Below are positions 32,416-40,939 of a stretch of 64,000 nt of DNA, in pieces. The translations under genes were made by a program, and so were the position numbers. This DNA comes from Kaistia defluvii. GTDB taxonomy: Bacteria; Pseudomonadota; Alphaproteobacteria; Rhizobiales; Kaistiaceae. The notes beneath the pieces are model-generated. The model did no database searches and was not told where the DNA came from. It worked only from the letters and a program-made list of their open reading frames with translations. Every line of letters begins with the position of its first letter. The stretch's first letter is position 1. Location of the stretch: the NCBI RefSeq assembly GCF_040548815.1, contig NZ_JBEPSM010000001.1:2356001-2420000 (forward strand), read 5' to 3'.

Positions 32416-32495
32416 CCTGCCGCGCGTTCCCCGTCCCGAACCTTCGTTCGCGGCGATGCGCATCCCGATCGATTTCCCATGAGGCGATCCGGCCA

Positions 32496-33494
32496 ATGAC
32501 CCTTGATGCTTCGATTTCTTCCCAGGCGGCGAAGCCTGCGCCGCGGAGGCGCTGGCGCCTGGCAGCCTGGGCGCCGCTGATCGTGCTCGTGCTGCTCTGC
32601 GGCCTGATCACCCTGATCAATCCCAACTTCATGACCTTCGGCAACATGGTCCGCATCAGCCAGGCGGCGATGATCCCGCTGGTGCTGGGCCTCGGCGCCA
32701 CCTTCATCATCCTGATGGGCTCGATCGACCTTTCGGTCGAGGGCGGATTGACGCTGTCCGCCGTCATCCTGTCGATGCTGGTGCTGAACGGCGCCAATTC
32801 CAACACCTTCGGCCTGTTCGGCATTCTGATCGTGCTTCTCGTCGGGGCCGGCGTCGGTTTCGCCAATGGCGTGATCCATGTGCGCCTGAAGATCCCCTCC
32901 TTCATGGTGACGCTCGGCATGTGGTTCGTGGGGGTGGGCGCCGCCAATGCACTGCTCGGCGGCATGGCGATCCGCATCAACGACCCGATGATCCGGCGCC
33001 TCGCGATCGAACGTTTCCTCGGATTTCCCTGGGGCGTCTGGCTGGCTTTGTTCTGCCTGCTGATCGCGCTCGTCATCCAGAATTACACCCGTCTCGGCCG
33101 CTACATCTATGCGCTGGGCGGCGGAGAGGACTTGGCGGCGCTGTCGGGCATTCCCGTCGGCCGCGTCCGCATCCTGACCTTCACGCTGGCAGGCGTGTTC
33201 TACGCCGTCGGCGGCGTGCTGGCCGCGGCCCAGCTCGGTCTCGGCAATGCCCAGATCGGCAATGGTCGCCTGTTCACCACCGTCACCGCCGTGGTCGTTG
33301 GCGGCACGGCGCTCTCCGGCGGCCAGGGCAGCGTGCTGCAGACGCTGGTCGGGGTTCTCATCGTCGTCGTGCTGTCGAACGGCATGGTGCTGATGGGCGT
33401 GCCGCCCAGCGTGCAGATCGGCGTGCAGGGCCTGATGATCATCGCGGCGGTCGCCCTGTCGATCGATCGCAAGCGGATGCGGATCGTCAAATGA
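32496..33494 (+). CDS. Ribose-type ABC importer permease 1
   Basis: A 332-residue BPD_transp_2 permease with about nine membrane segments. FIILMGSIDLSVEGGLTLSAVI is the GGIDLS-type element and VVGGTALSGGQGSVLQTLVG the conserved late loop. Its stop overlaps the ATPase start (ATGA). With the second permease after the ATPase it should form a heterodimeric pore. The N-terminal ~25 residues are cytoplasmic and basic. Confidence 0.93.
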   Translation: MTLDASISSQAAKPAPRRRWRLAAWAPLIVLVLLCGLITLINPNFMTFGNMVRISQAAMIPLVLGLGATFIILMGSIDLSVEGGLTLSAVILSMLVLNGANSNTFGLFGILIVLLVGAGVGFANGVIHVRLKIPSFMVTLGMWFVGVGAANALLGGMAIRINDPMIRRLAIERFLGFPWGVWLALFCLLIALVIQNYTRLGRYIYALGGGEDLAALSGIPVGRVRILTFTLAGVFYAVGGVLAAAQLGLGNAQIGNGRLFTTVTAVVVGGTALSGGQGSVLQTLVGVLIVVVLSNGMVLMGVPPSVQIGVQGLMIIAAVALSIDRKRMRIVK

Positions 33495-35047
33495 ACGTCA
33501 CCCAGCTCCACCCCGCCCCCAAGCCGGCGGAAGCCGCGCCACCCGCGCTCGCGCTCGTCCATGTCGACAAGCGCTTTCCCGGCGTCCATGCGCTGAAGGA
33601 CGTCTCGATCGAGATCCGGCCCGGCGAAGTCGTCGGCCTGGTAGGCGAAAACGGCGCCGGCAAGTCGACGTTGATGAAGATCCTCAGCGGCGTCTACCAG
33701 CCGGACTCCGGCGACATCCTGTTGAATGGCAAGAAGACCCGCTTCATCAGCGCCTCCGACGCCATGCACCAGGGCATCGGCATGGTGTTTCAGGAGCAGT
33801 CGCTGCTGACCAATCTGACGGTTGGCGAGAACATCTATCTCGGCAACGAGAAGCAATTCAGCCGCTTCGGCATCGTCGACTGGCGCGCGCTCTACGCCGC
33901 CGCGTCGCGCCAGCTTGCTAAGGTGCAGATCGACGCCGATCCGAGGATGCGGGCCGAGGATCTCGACTTCGCCGCCCGGCAGATGGTGGAACTCGCCAAG
34001 GCGCTGACGCTGGAGGAAAACGCGCCGGGCCATCTGGTCATCCTGCTCGACGAACCAACCTCGGTACTGGAGCGGGCGGAGATCGACATCCTGTTCGCCC
34101 GCGTCCGCGCCCTGCGCGCCCGCGCCTCGTTCATCTTCGTCTCGCACCGTCTCGACGAAGTGCTGGAACTGTCCGACCGCATCTATGTGATGAAGGATGG
34201 CGCCGTCGTCGCCGATCTGGTCGCCGCCGAGGCCGACGTCACGCAACTCCACCATCTGATGGTCGGCCGCAGCCTGCAGGCGGAATATTACCGCGAACCG
34301 CTGCAGGTGCCCTATCGCGACGAGGTGGTCCTGGAACTCGAAGGGCTCCGCCACGCCGGCGCCTATCGCGACATCGACTTCAAGCTGCATGCCGGCGAGA
34401 TCCTCGGTATTGCCGGGGTCATCGGCTCCGGCCGCGAGGAACTGACGCGGACGCTGGCCGGCTTCGCGCCGCATGATGGCGGCAAGCTTATCGCGCATGG
34501 CAAGACGGTGACGCTGCGCTCGCCGGCCGAGGCCGTCGATATCGGCGTCGGCTACATCCCGCGCGAACGCCGGGTCGAGGGGCTGGTGCTGTTCCTGCCC
34601 GTCGCCGCCAACATCACGCTGGGCGATCTCGGCACGCTGACCAAGCACGGCCTGATCGACACGCGCGAGGAAAAGCGGCTGGCGCAGGACTGGGTGAAGA
34701 AGCTGAGGATCCGCACACCCGGCATCCACACGCTCTGCCTCAATCTCTCCGGCGGCAACCAGCAGAAGGTCGTGCTCGCCAAATGGCTGAATGCCAAGGC
34801 GCGCATCCTGATCCTCGACCACCCGACCCGTGGTCTCGACGTCGGCGCCAAGGAGGAGGTCTACGAGCTCATCCGAGCCGTCACTGCCGAAGGCGTGGCC
34901 GTCATCCTGACCTCGGACACGCTGGAGGAGACGATCGGATTGAGCCACACGGTGCTGGTGATGCGCGATGGCGTCATCACCCACCGTGTCGGCGCAGAGC
35001 CCGGCCACAAGCCGCAGCAGGTCGATCTCATCGGACACATGGTGTAG
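33491..35047 (+). CDS. Ribose-type ABC importer ATPase with DHPTRG second site
   Basis: A 518-residue double ABC ATPase. The start is the ATG at 33491, overlapping the permease stop; the frame is open far upstream, but only from here does family similarity begin. Domain 1: Walker A GENGAGKS, divergent signature (LDFAARQMVELAKAL), Walker B LVILLDEPTSVL. Domain 2: degenerate Walker A (GVIGSGREE), intact [15 protein letters not shown], but Walker B reads LILDHPTRGLD, with His replacing the catalytic Glu. The codon is CAC. So only one of the two composite sites may hydrolyse ATP. It serves the flanking two permeases. Confidence 0.93.
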   Translation: MNVTQLHPAPKPAEAAPPALALVHVDKRFPGVHALKDVSIEIRPGEVVGLVGENGAGKSTLMKILSGVYQPDSGDILLNGKKTRFISASDAMHQGIGMVFQEQSLLTNLTVGENIYLGNEKQFSRFGIVDWRALYAAASRQLAKVQIDADPRMRAEDLDFAARQMVELAKALTLEENAPGHLVILLDEPTSVLERAEIDILFARVRALRARASFIFVSHRLDEVLELSDRIYVMKDGAVVADLVAAEADVTQLHHLMVGRSLQAEYYREPLQVPYRDEVVLELEGLRHAGAYRDIDFKLHAGEILGIAGVIGSGREELTRTLAGFAPHDGGKLIAHGKTVTLRSPAEAVDIGVGYIPRERRVEGLVLFLPVAANITLGDLGTLTKHGLIDTREEKRLAQDWVKKLRIRTPGIHTLCLNLSGGNQQKVVLAKWLNAKARILILDHPTRGLDVGAKEEVYELIRAVTAEGVAVILTSDTLEETIGLSHTVLVMRDGVITHRVGAEPGHKPQQVDLIGHMV

Positions 35048-35051
35048 CGCG

Positions 35052-36011
35052 ATGAACAGCATAATCGAGACGATCCGCACCGATGGACTGCGCCAGTGGC
35101 TGCCTCTCGCCACGCTGATCCTGCTGGTGATCCTGGTGGGCGCGTTCCAGCCCGCCTTCCTCGAAATGAACACGCTGCTGCAGCTCGCCAGCGACACCGC
35201 CGTCCTGTTCATCCTGGCGACCGGCGTCACCTTCGTCATCATGCTGGGCGGCATCGATCTGTCGATCCAGTCGATGGCGTCGCTTTCGAGCGTGGCGGTG
35301 GCGCTGACCCTGTCGCGCTTCGGCTATGGCGCCTTCGCCTTCGCCTTTGCGCTCGGCGCGCTGGCGGGCCTGCTTTCCGGCATCGCCCATGTCCGCCTGC
35401 GCATCCCCTCCTTCATCGCGACGCTCGCCATGGGTGGCGTGCTCTACAGCGCCGCCCTGGTCACCTCGAAGGAGCGCTCGATCACGCTGGGCGACAGCGA
35501 GCGCGCCTATCTCGGCTGGATCACCGGCACGGTCTTCGGAATCCCCAACGTCGTGATCATTGCGCTGATCGTGCTCGCCATCGCGCATATCCTGCAAAGC
35601 CGCACGCGCTTCGGCCGCTACAGCGCCGCAATCGGCGCCGGCGAACCGGCGGCCTACGCGTCCGGCGTCAAGGTCGACCGCCAGAAGATCATCGCCTTCG
35701 TCCTGTCGGGCGCCTGCGCGGCGCTCGCCGGCATCGTCCTTGTCGGCCGGCTCGCCAGCGGATCGCCAACCTTGGCGAGCGAGCTGCTGCTGCCTTCGAT
35801 CGCCGCGGTCGTGGTCGGCGGAACCGCGATCACGGGCGGCGTCGGCAGCATCTGGCGCACGCTGGTCGGCGCGCTGATCATCTCGGTGGTTCGCATCGGC
35901 ATGACGTTTCTGGGCGTCAACATCTTCGCCCAGAACATCGTCTTCGGCGTCGTCCTGGTCGCCGCCGTCGCCATCACCATCGACCGGTCGAAAATCCCGA
36001 TCGTCAAGTAA
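35052..36011 (+). CDS. Ribose-type ABC importer permease 2
   Basis: A 319-residue BPD_transp_2 permease, start ATG at 35052, four bases after the ATPase stop. FVIMLGGIDLSIQSMASLSSVA and VVGGTAITGGVGSIWRTLVGA are the family elements. Distinct in sequence from permease 1, so the pore is probably a heterodimer. Followed after 45 bases by the SDR gene. Confidence 0.93.
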   Translation: MNSIIETIRTDGLRQWLPLATLILLVILVGAFQPAFLEMNTLLQLASDTAVLFILATGVTFVIMLGGIDLSIQSMASLSSVAVALTLSRFGYGAFAFAFALGALAGLLSGIAHVRLRIPSFIATLAMGGVLYSAALVTSKERSITLGDSERAYLGWITGTVFGIPNVVIIALIVLAIAHILQSRTRFGRYSAAIGAGEPAAYASGVKVDRQKIIAFVLSGACAALAGIVLVGRLASGSPTLASELLLPSIAAVVVGGTAITGGVGSIWRTLVGALIISVVRIGMTFLGVNIFAQNIVFGVVLVAAVAITIDRSKIPIVK

Positions 36012-36056
36012 TCGCGTTTTTCAAAGGGCCACTCTCAAGAGGCCAGGAGCACAAGC

Positions 36057-36848
36057 ATGGATCTCGGACTTCGCGACAAGGTTGCCGTCATCACCGGCGG
36101 CAGCATCGGCATCGGATTGGCGGTGGCCAAGGGCTTCGCGGCGGAGGGCGCCCATGTCGTCATCGCCGCGCGCGATGCCGACCGGCTGACGGCGGCGCGC
36201 GAGGAAATCCTCGCCGCCCATGCGGTGCAGGTGGTTGCCGTCGACTGCGACGTCGCCACGGCGCTGGGCTGCGACCGGCTGCTGGCCGCGACCGAGGAAG
36301 CCTTTGGCGGCGCGGACATCCTCCTGAACAATGCCGGCACCGGCAGCAATGAGACCATCCTGGATGCGCCGGACGACAAGTGGCAGTTCTACTGGGACCT
36401 GCATGTCATGGCGGCAGTCCGGCTGGCGCGCGGGCTGGTTCCCTCGATGAAGCGGCGCGGCGGCGGCGTCATCCTCAACAACGCCTCGATCTGCGCCGCC
36501 CAGCCGCTCTGGTACGAGCCGATCTACAACGTCACCAAGGCGGCGCTGATCATGGCGTCGAAGACGATGGCGACCGAGTTCATCCCGCACAATATCCGCG
36601 TCAACGCGATCAATCCTGGCTTCGTGCTGACGCCGGACTGGATCAAGACGGCGACCCAGCTCACCGCCGAAACCGGCGGTGACTGGAAGGGCTACATCGA
36701 CAATCTGGCCCGCGAGAACGCGCCGATCGGCCGCTTCGCCTCGCCGGAAGAAATCGCCGATTTCTTCGTGTTCCTCTGTTCGGACCGGGCCAGCTATTCC
36801 GTCGGCTCCACCTATTTCGTCGATGGCGGCATGTTGAAGACGATCTGA
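36057..36848 (+). CDS. Short-chain dehydrogenase/reductase (SDR)
   Basis: A 263-residue classical SDR. TGGSIGIG (residues 13-20) binds NAD(P); NNAG is present at 91-94; the catalytic set is Ser144, Tyr157 and Lys161 in the YNVTK motif; the C-terminus ends VGSTYFVDGGM. ATG has AGGAG eight bases upstream. Located between the sugar importer and its LacI regulator, it probably oxidises the imported sugar or polyol, for instance a pentitol to a ketopentose for the nearby xylulokinase. Substrate not established. Confidence 0.93.
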   Translation: MDLGLRDKVAVITGGSIGIGLAVAKGFAAEGAHVVIAARDADRLTAAREEILAAHAVQVVAVDCDVATALGCDRLLAATEEAFGGADILLNNAGTGSNETILDAPDDKWQFYWDLHVMAAVRLARGLVPSMKRRGGGVILNNASICAAQPLWYEPIYNVTKAALIMASKTMATEFIPHNIRVNAINPGFVLTPDWIKTATQLTAETGGDWKGYIDNLARENAPIGRFASPEEIADFFVFLCSDRASYSVGSTYFVDGGMLKTI

Positions 36849-36857
36849 GACCGGCGC

Positions 36858-36912
36858 CGGAAACACAGGTTTCCGTTGAACAAGGCACCGGCGGGCGCTA
36901 GGCAGGCGCCCG
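36858..36912 (+). promoter_or_regulatory. Two hairpins between SDR and LacI-regulator genes
   Basis: CGGAAAC (36858-36864) pairs with GTTTCCG (36869-36875); CGGGCGC (36892-36898) pairs with GCGCCCG (36906-36912). They fill the 76-base gap and may reduce read-through into the regulator gene, or the first may be an operator. Confidence 0.4.
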
Positions 36913-36924
36913 TCATTCCCGCAA

Positions 36925-37944
36925 ATGGTTCACCTCATGAAAGCCTCGAGAAGGTACCCGTCATCGACGGATGTGGCGCGCCTCGCCGGCGTTTCGCAGT
37001 CGGCCGTGTCGCGCACCTTCAACAAGGGCAAGAGCGTCTCGGAAGAGACCAGCCGCAAGGTATTCGAAGCGGCGGAGCAACTGGGCTACAGCCCCAACTT
37101 CCTGCCGCGCATGCTGCTCAAGCATCGCTCCGACCTCGTCGCCATCGTCGTCAGCGACAGCTCCAACCCCTTCTATGCCGTGGCGGTCGACGCCTTCTCG
37201 CGGGCGCTGCAGGAAACCGGGCACCAGGTGCTGCTCGCCAGCGTCGATGGCGGCAACGCGCTGGACGGCATCCTGCCCCGCCTCGCCAGCTACCGGGTCG
37301 ACGCCATCGTCAGCGCGCTGCCGGTCGTGACCCAGTCGGCGGCCGAGGCCTTCGCCCGCATCCGCATTCCGATCGTCTCGTTCAATACGCCGGCCCGCAA
37401 TCAATGGATCTCGTCGGTCTGCTCCGACAATGCCGGCGGCGCGGCGCTCGTCGCCGATCTCTTCGTCGCCCGCGGCGCGCGATCCTTCGGCTTCATCGGC
37501 GGCACGCCCAGCGACTATGCCAGCGGCGAACGACTGCGCGGCTTCCGGGAGCGCCTCGCCCTGCATGGGTTCGATCACGTCGAGACCGCCATGGGCGACT
37601 ATCTCTATGAAGATGCGTTCCAGGCGGCAGCCGCCATGGCGGAACGGCGCAAGGTTCCCGACGCGCTCTTCTGCGCCAACGACCTGATGGCCTTCGGCGC
37701 GCTCGATGCCTTGCGCCGGGCGGGCCTGCGCATCCCGGAGGACGTGCTGGTCGCCGGCTATGACGACGTGCCGGCGGCGGCCTGGGGCTCATTCGACCTG
37801 ACGACGGTGGTGCATGGCCATCAGGCCATGGTGGCGGCCGCGATCGCCATCCTGCACGCTCGCATGGCCGACCCCGAGCCCGCCGACGGCGTCACCACGA
37901 CGGTGCCCGTCCGCCTCGCCGAGCGCGCGACGACGCAGCGGTAG
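36925..37944 (+). CDS. LacI-family transcriptional regulator of the sugar ABC/SDR operon
   Basis: A 339-residue repressor. The N-terminal LacI helix-turn-helix reads TDVARLAGVSQSAVSRTFN then SEETSRKVFEAAEQLGYSPN; the rest is a Peripla_BP_3-like sensor domain (VAIVVSDSSNPFYAVAVDAF, FGFIGG, DALFCANDLMAFGALDALR). A second ATG at 36937 is an alternative start. It is last in the operon of the importer and SDR, so it probably represses that operon in response to the sugar. It ends nine bases from the convergent GMC gene. Confidence 0.93.
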   Translation: MVHLMKASRRYPSSTDVARLAGVSQSAVSRTFNKGKSVSEETSRKVFEAAEQLGYSPNFLPRMLLKHRSDLVAIVVSDSSNPFYAVAVDAFSRALQETGHQVLLASVDGGNALDGILPRLASYRVDAIVSALPVVTQSAAEAFARIRIPIVSFNTPARNQWISSVCSDNAGGAALVADLFVARGARSFGFIGGTPSDYASGERLRGFRERLALHGFDHVETAMGDYLYEDAFQAAAAMAERRKVPDALFCANDLMAFGALDALRRAGLRIPEDVLVAGYDDVPAAAWGSFDLTTVVHGHQAMVAAAIAILHARMADPEPADGVTTTVPVRLAERATTQR

Positions 37945-37953
37945 CGCGGCGCG

Positions 37954-39579
37954 TCATGCGTCGAGCGCCGCTTCGCGGACCGCCTCCCGCGCGCCGCTCC
38001 GGTTGCCGCGGATCAGGTCCGACGCCTTTTCGCCGATCATCACCGTCGGGGCGTTGGTGTTGGACGAGACCAGTCGCGGCATGATCGAGCTGTCGCAGAC
38101 CCTCAGGCCCTCGATGCCGTGCACGCGCAATTCCGGATCCACCACTGCATCCTCGCCATGGCCCATCCGGCAGGTGCCGACCGGGTGATAGGCGGTGCGC
38201 GCCGCCGAGCGGGCGAATTCCTGGTATTCGGCGAGCGTGCGCACGCCCTTGCCCGGAATATGCTCGCCCGCGAGGAAGGGCTTGAAAGCGTCCTGCGCCA
38301 TGATTTCCTGGCTGATCTTCACGCCGTCGACGGCGCGCGCCAGATCATAGGGGTCGGAAAACGCGTTGGTGTCGATGCGCGGCGCGTCGTTCGGGTCAGC
38401 CGAGCGCAGGGTCACGGAGCCGCGCGAGCGCGGCCGCGTATGGTAGGAGTTGAGCGTGCAGCCATTGCCACCCGGCACCGAGCCGACGCCCTTCTCGACG
38501 CCCGCGCCGGGCAGGAAATGGAATTGCAGGTCCGGCGTCTTCTCCGCCCTATCGCCCCACCAGAACGCGCCGCCCTCGACGATGTTCGATGCCACAGGCC
38601 CCTTGCCGAGCGCCAGATATTCAAGCCCTGCCATCAGCTTCCAGTGCGGCTTCTTGTATTTGTCGAAGCTGTGCGGCCCGTTCAGCTGGTAGACGATGTC
38701 GATATTGGTGTGGTCCTGCAGGTTCTGCCCCACGCCGCGCAGGTCGTGCACGACCGGGATGCCATGCTCGCGCAGATGCGCCGCCGGGCCGATGCCGGAA
38801 AGCATCAGCAGCTTGGGCGAGCCGATGGCGCCCGAGGCGACGATCACCTCGCGGTCGGCGCGCAGGATCTCGCTGCGCCCATCAGTGGCGATCTCGACGC
38901 CCACGGCGCGGCCCGCTTCGGCGACGATACGGCGGGTGAGCACGTCGGTGCGGACGGTGAGGTTCGGCCGGCCGAGCGCCGGCTTGAGATAGCCGACCGC
39001 CGTGCTGCAGCGGCGGCCCTTGCGCGTGGTCGACTGGTAGAAGCCGGTGCCGGCCTGGTGCGGACCGTTGAAGTCCGGGTTGAACGGCAGCCCCGCCTCC
39101 TGCGCCGCCTGCACGAAGACGCGAGTCAGCGGATGCGGCGAACCGCTGCTGACGCCCAGCGGTCCGCCATGGCCGTGATACGGACCGGCGAAGGTATCGT
39201 TGTCCTCGGAGCGGCGGAACAGCGGCAGGATCTCGCGGAACGACCAGCCGGTGCAGCCCTCCTCCTCGGCCCAGGCGTCATAGTCTTCCGGACAGCCGCG
39301 GGTGAAGACCTGGGCGTTGATCGAGCTGCCGCCACCGAGCACGCGACCCTGCGGATAGGGGATGGTGCGCCCGTTGACGGCCTTGCCCGGCTCCGTCTCG
39401 TAGCCCCAGGAAAGCGGCCCGGCGGAGATCTTGAAGAAGCCGACCGGCATGTGGATGTAGCGATCGGTGTCGCGCGGGCCGGCCTCGAGCAGCAGCACCG
39501 ACACGTCGGGATCCTCGCTCAGCCGGGCCGCCATGACGCAGCCGGCGGAGCCACCGCCGACGATGATGTAATCCGGCAT
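37954..39579 (-). CDS. GMC-family FAD-dependent oxidoreductase (copy 3, choline/alcohol dehydrogenase-like)
   Basis: A 541-residue GMC enzyme. FAD motif YIIVGGGSAGCVMAARLSED at the N-terminus; signature 1 GGGSSINAQVFTRG; signature 2 GAIGSPKLLMLSGIG; catalytic His in YHPVGTCRMG and Asn in NTNAPTVMIGEK. The pattern matches BetA-like and aliphatic alcohol dehydrogenases. I chose the ATG at 39577-39579, with GGGAGG nine bases before it, over an upstream in-frame codon. Transcribed alone, convergent with the LacI gene and divergent from cyoA. Substrate unknown. Confidence 0.93.
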   Translation of the reverse strand: MPDYIIVGGGSAGCVMAARLSEDPDVSVLLLEAGPRDTDRYIHMPVGFFKISAGPLSWGYETEPGKAVNGRTIPYPQGRVLGGGSSINAQVFTRGCPEDYDAWAEEEGCTGWSFREILPLFRRSEDNDTFAGPYHGHGGPLGVSSGSPHPLTRVFVQAAQEAGLPFNPDFNGPHQAGTGFYQSTTRKGRRCSTAVGYLKPALGRPNLTVRTDVLTRRIVAEAGRAVGVEIATDGRSEILRADREVIVASGAIGSPKLLMLSGIGPAAHLREHGIPVVHDLRGVGQNLQDHTNIDIVYQLNGPHSFDKYKKPHWKLMAGLEYLALGKGPVASNIVEGGAFWWGDRAEKTPDLQFHFLPGAGVEKGVGSVPGGNGCTLNSYHTRPRSRGSVTLRSADPNDAPRIDTNAFSDPYDLARAVDGVKISQEIMAQDAFKPFLAGEHIPGKGVRTLAEYQEFARSAARTAYHPVGTCRMGHGEDAVVDPELRVHGIEGLRVCDSSIMPRLVSSNTNAPTVMIGEKASDLIRGNRSGAREAVREAALDA

Positions 39580-39940
39580 CCAGAACCTCCCATCGCGAAG
39601 CGTCGCCGGGAGCGATCCCCATGTCATGGACCGCCCGCTCGCGCGCTCGAAAAAAGCCGGCGCGCCGACAGTCTCCCCCCCGCCGGCGCACCCGATCCGC
39701 CGAGCCTAGCGCATGGAAAGTCCTCGCGCTTCGCCAAATATGCATCCCATTGCGCATGCATCGCAGTGTTGCCGCAAGGGTACTGAACCCGGCCCAGACG
39801 GCCAAAGCGGTCCCTTGCCGTTTGAAGCCATTCTTCTATCTTGATCGGTGGCCAGCGCGTCCGAAGCGCCGGCGCGTTTCTCGTCTCAATCTTCCGGATC
39901 GCTTTCTCGTACGCTTGTCGCCACGACACGGAGCGCTTGA
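39580..39940. other. Divergent intergenic region upstream of cyoABCD
   Basis: No gene. It has GC-rich repeats of GCCGGC around 39655-39690 and AT-richer sequence near 39820-39845, where TTGCCG (39815-39820) and TATCTT (39837-39842) with a 16-base spacer could form the cyo promoter. No known operator recognised. Confidence 0.45.
39815..39842 (+). promoter_or_regulatory. Possible sigma70 promoter of cyoABCD
   Basis: TTGCCG and TATCTT separated by 16 bases, about 100 bases upstream of the cyoA ATG. Only moderate agreement with consensus. Confidence 0.3.
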
Positions 39941-40939
39941 ATGACGGAGTGGAAGCGACGCCGTGCCGCGGGCCTGCGATGGGTCGTGCTGGCGATCGTG
40001 GCAGTGACGGGCAGTGGCTGCATCGGCGTGCTCAACCCCCAGGGGCCGGTCGGCCAGGCCGAGAAGCTGATCCTCATCAATTCCGTGGCGATCATGCTGA
40101 CGATCGTCATCCCGACCATCCTCGTCACCCTGTTCGTCGCCTGGTGGTTCCGTGCCTCCAACAAGAAGGCGACGTACCAGCCCGACTTCGTCTATTCCGG
40201 CCAGATCGAACTGATCGTCTGGGCGATTCCCATTCTCGTCGTCGTTCTGCTCGGCGGCATCGCCTGGATCGGTTCGCATGACCTCGATCCGCCGAAACCG
40301 CTGGTCTCCAGCGTCAAGCCGCTCGAAGTCCAGGTCGTATCGCTCGATTGGAAATGGCTGTTCATCTATCCCGAACAGGGCATTGCGACCGTCAACCAGC
40401 TGGTCATCCCGGCCGGGACGCCGGTGCATTTCGAGCTGACCTCGTCCTCTGTGATGAACGCGTTCTTCGTGCCGCAGCTCGGCGGCATGATCTACACGAT
40501 GCATGGCATGCGGACGAACTTGAACCTGCTGGCGAACCAGCCGGGCGAGTTTCATGGCCTGTCGTCGAACTATAGCGGCAATGGCTTTTCCGGCATGAAC
40601 TTCACTGTTCGCGCGGTGGCCGGAGCCGATTTCCCAGCCTGGGTCGAGACGGCGCAGCAATCGACCAAGGTGCTCGACGACGCTGCCTATATCGTCCTGT
40701 CGCACCCGACCCAGAACGTGCCGCCGACGATCTACAAGCTCGGTTCGCCGGAGCTTTTCCGGTCGATCCTGACGCAGAAACTTCCCCCCGGTCCCGGGCC
40801 TGCCACCGGTCCGATGCACGCCGTGCCCGCCGGCGCGGAAGCGCCAAAAGTCGAGATGCCCGCCATGCCGGGAATGCCGGATGCCGAAGCGCCGCACTCC
40901 ATGATGCCGGCGTCCCTATCGTCGAAGCAGGAGGGATAG
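39941..40939 (+). CDS. cyoA: Cytochrome bo3-type ubiquinol oxidase subunit II
   Basis: A 332-residue subunit II. The lipoprotein signal ends in a lipobox (VTGSGC, Cys near residue 27); two transmembrane helices follow, then a periplasmic cupredoxin-like domain (VSLDWKWLFIYPEQGIATVNQL, FVPQLGGMIYTMHGM). It lacks the CuA Cys ligands, which marks a quinol rather than cytochrome c oxidase. The C-terminal ~60 residues are Met/Pro-rich (MPAMPGMPDAE) and could bind copper loosely. First gene of the cyoABCD operon. Confidence 0.96.
   Translation: MTEWKRRRAAGLRWVVLAIVAVTGSGCIGVLNPQGPVGQAEKLILINSVAIMLTIVIPTILVTLFVAWWFRASNKKATYQPDFVYSGQIELIVWAIPILVVVLLGGIAWIGSHDLDPPKPLVSSVKPLEVQVVSLDWKWLFIYPEQGIATVNQLVIPAGTPVHFELTSSSVMNAFFVPQLGGMIYTMHGMRTNLNLLANQPGEFHGLSSNYSGNGFSGMNFTVRAVAGADFPAWVETAQQSTKVLDDAAYIVLSHPTQNVPPTIYKLGSPELFRSILTQKLPPGPGPATGPMHAVPAGAEAPKVEMPAMPGMPDAEAPHSMMPASLSSKQEG

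Noticed and set aside
33200..35254. 684-codon minus-strand open frame opposite the sugar ATPase
   Set aside because: Antisense shadow: the opposite strand has clear Walker and LSGGNQQ motifs and coupled ATGA junctions.
39640..39690. Poly-A/GCCGGC stretch that could look like a minus-strand terminator
   Set aside because: It lies upstream of both divergent genes, the stem is only 6 bp, and no transcript is expected to end there.
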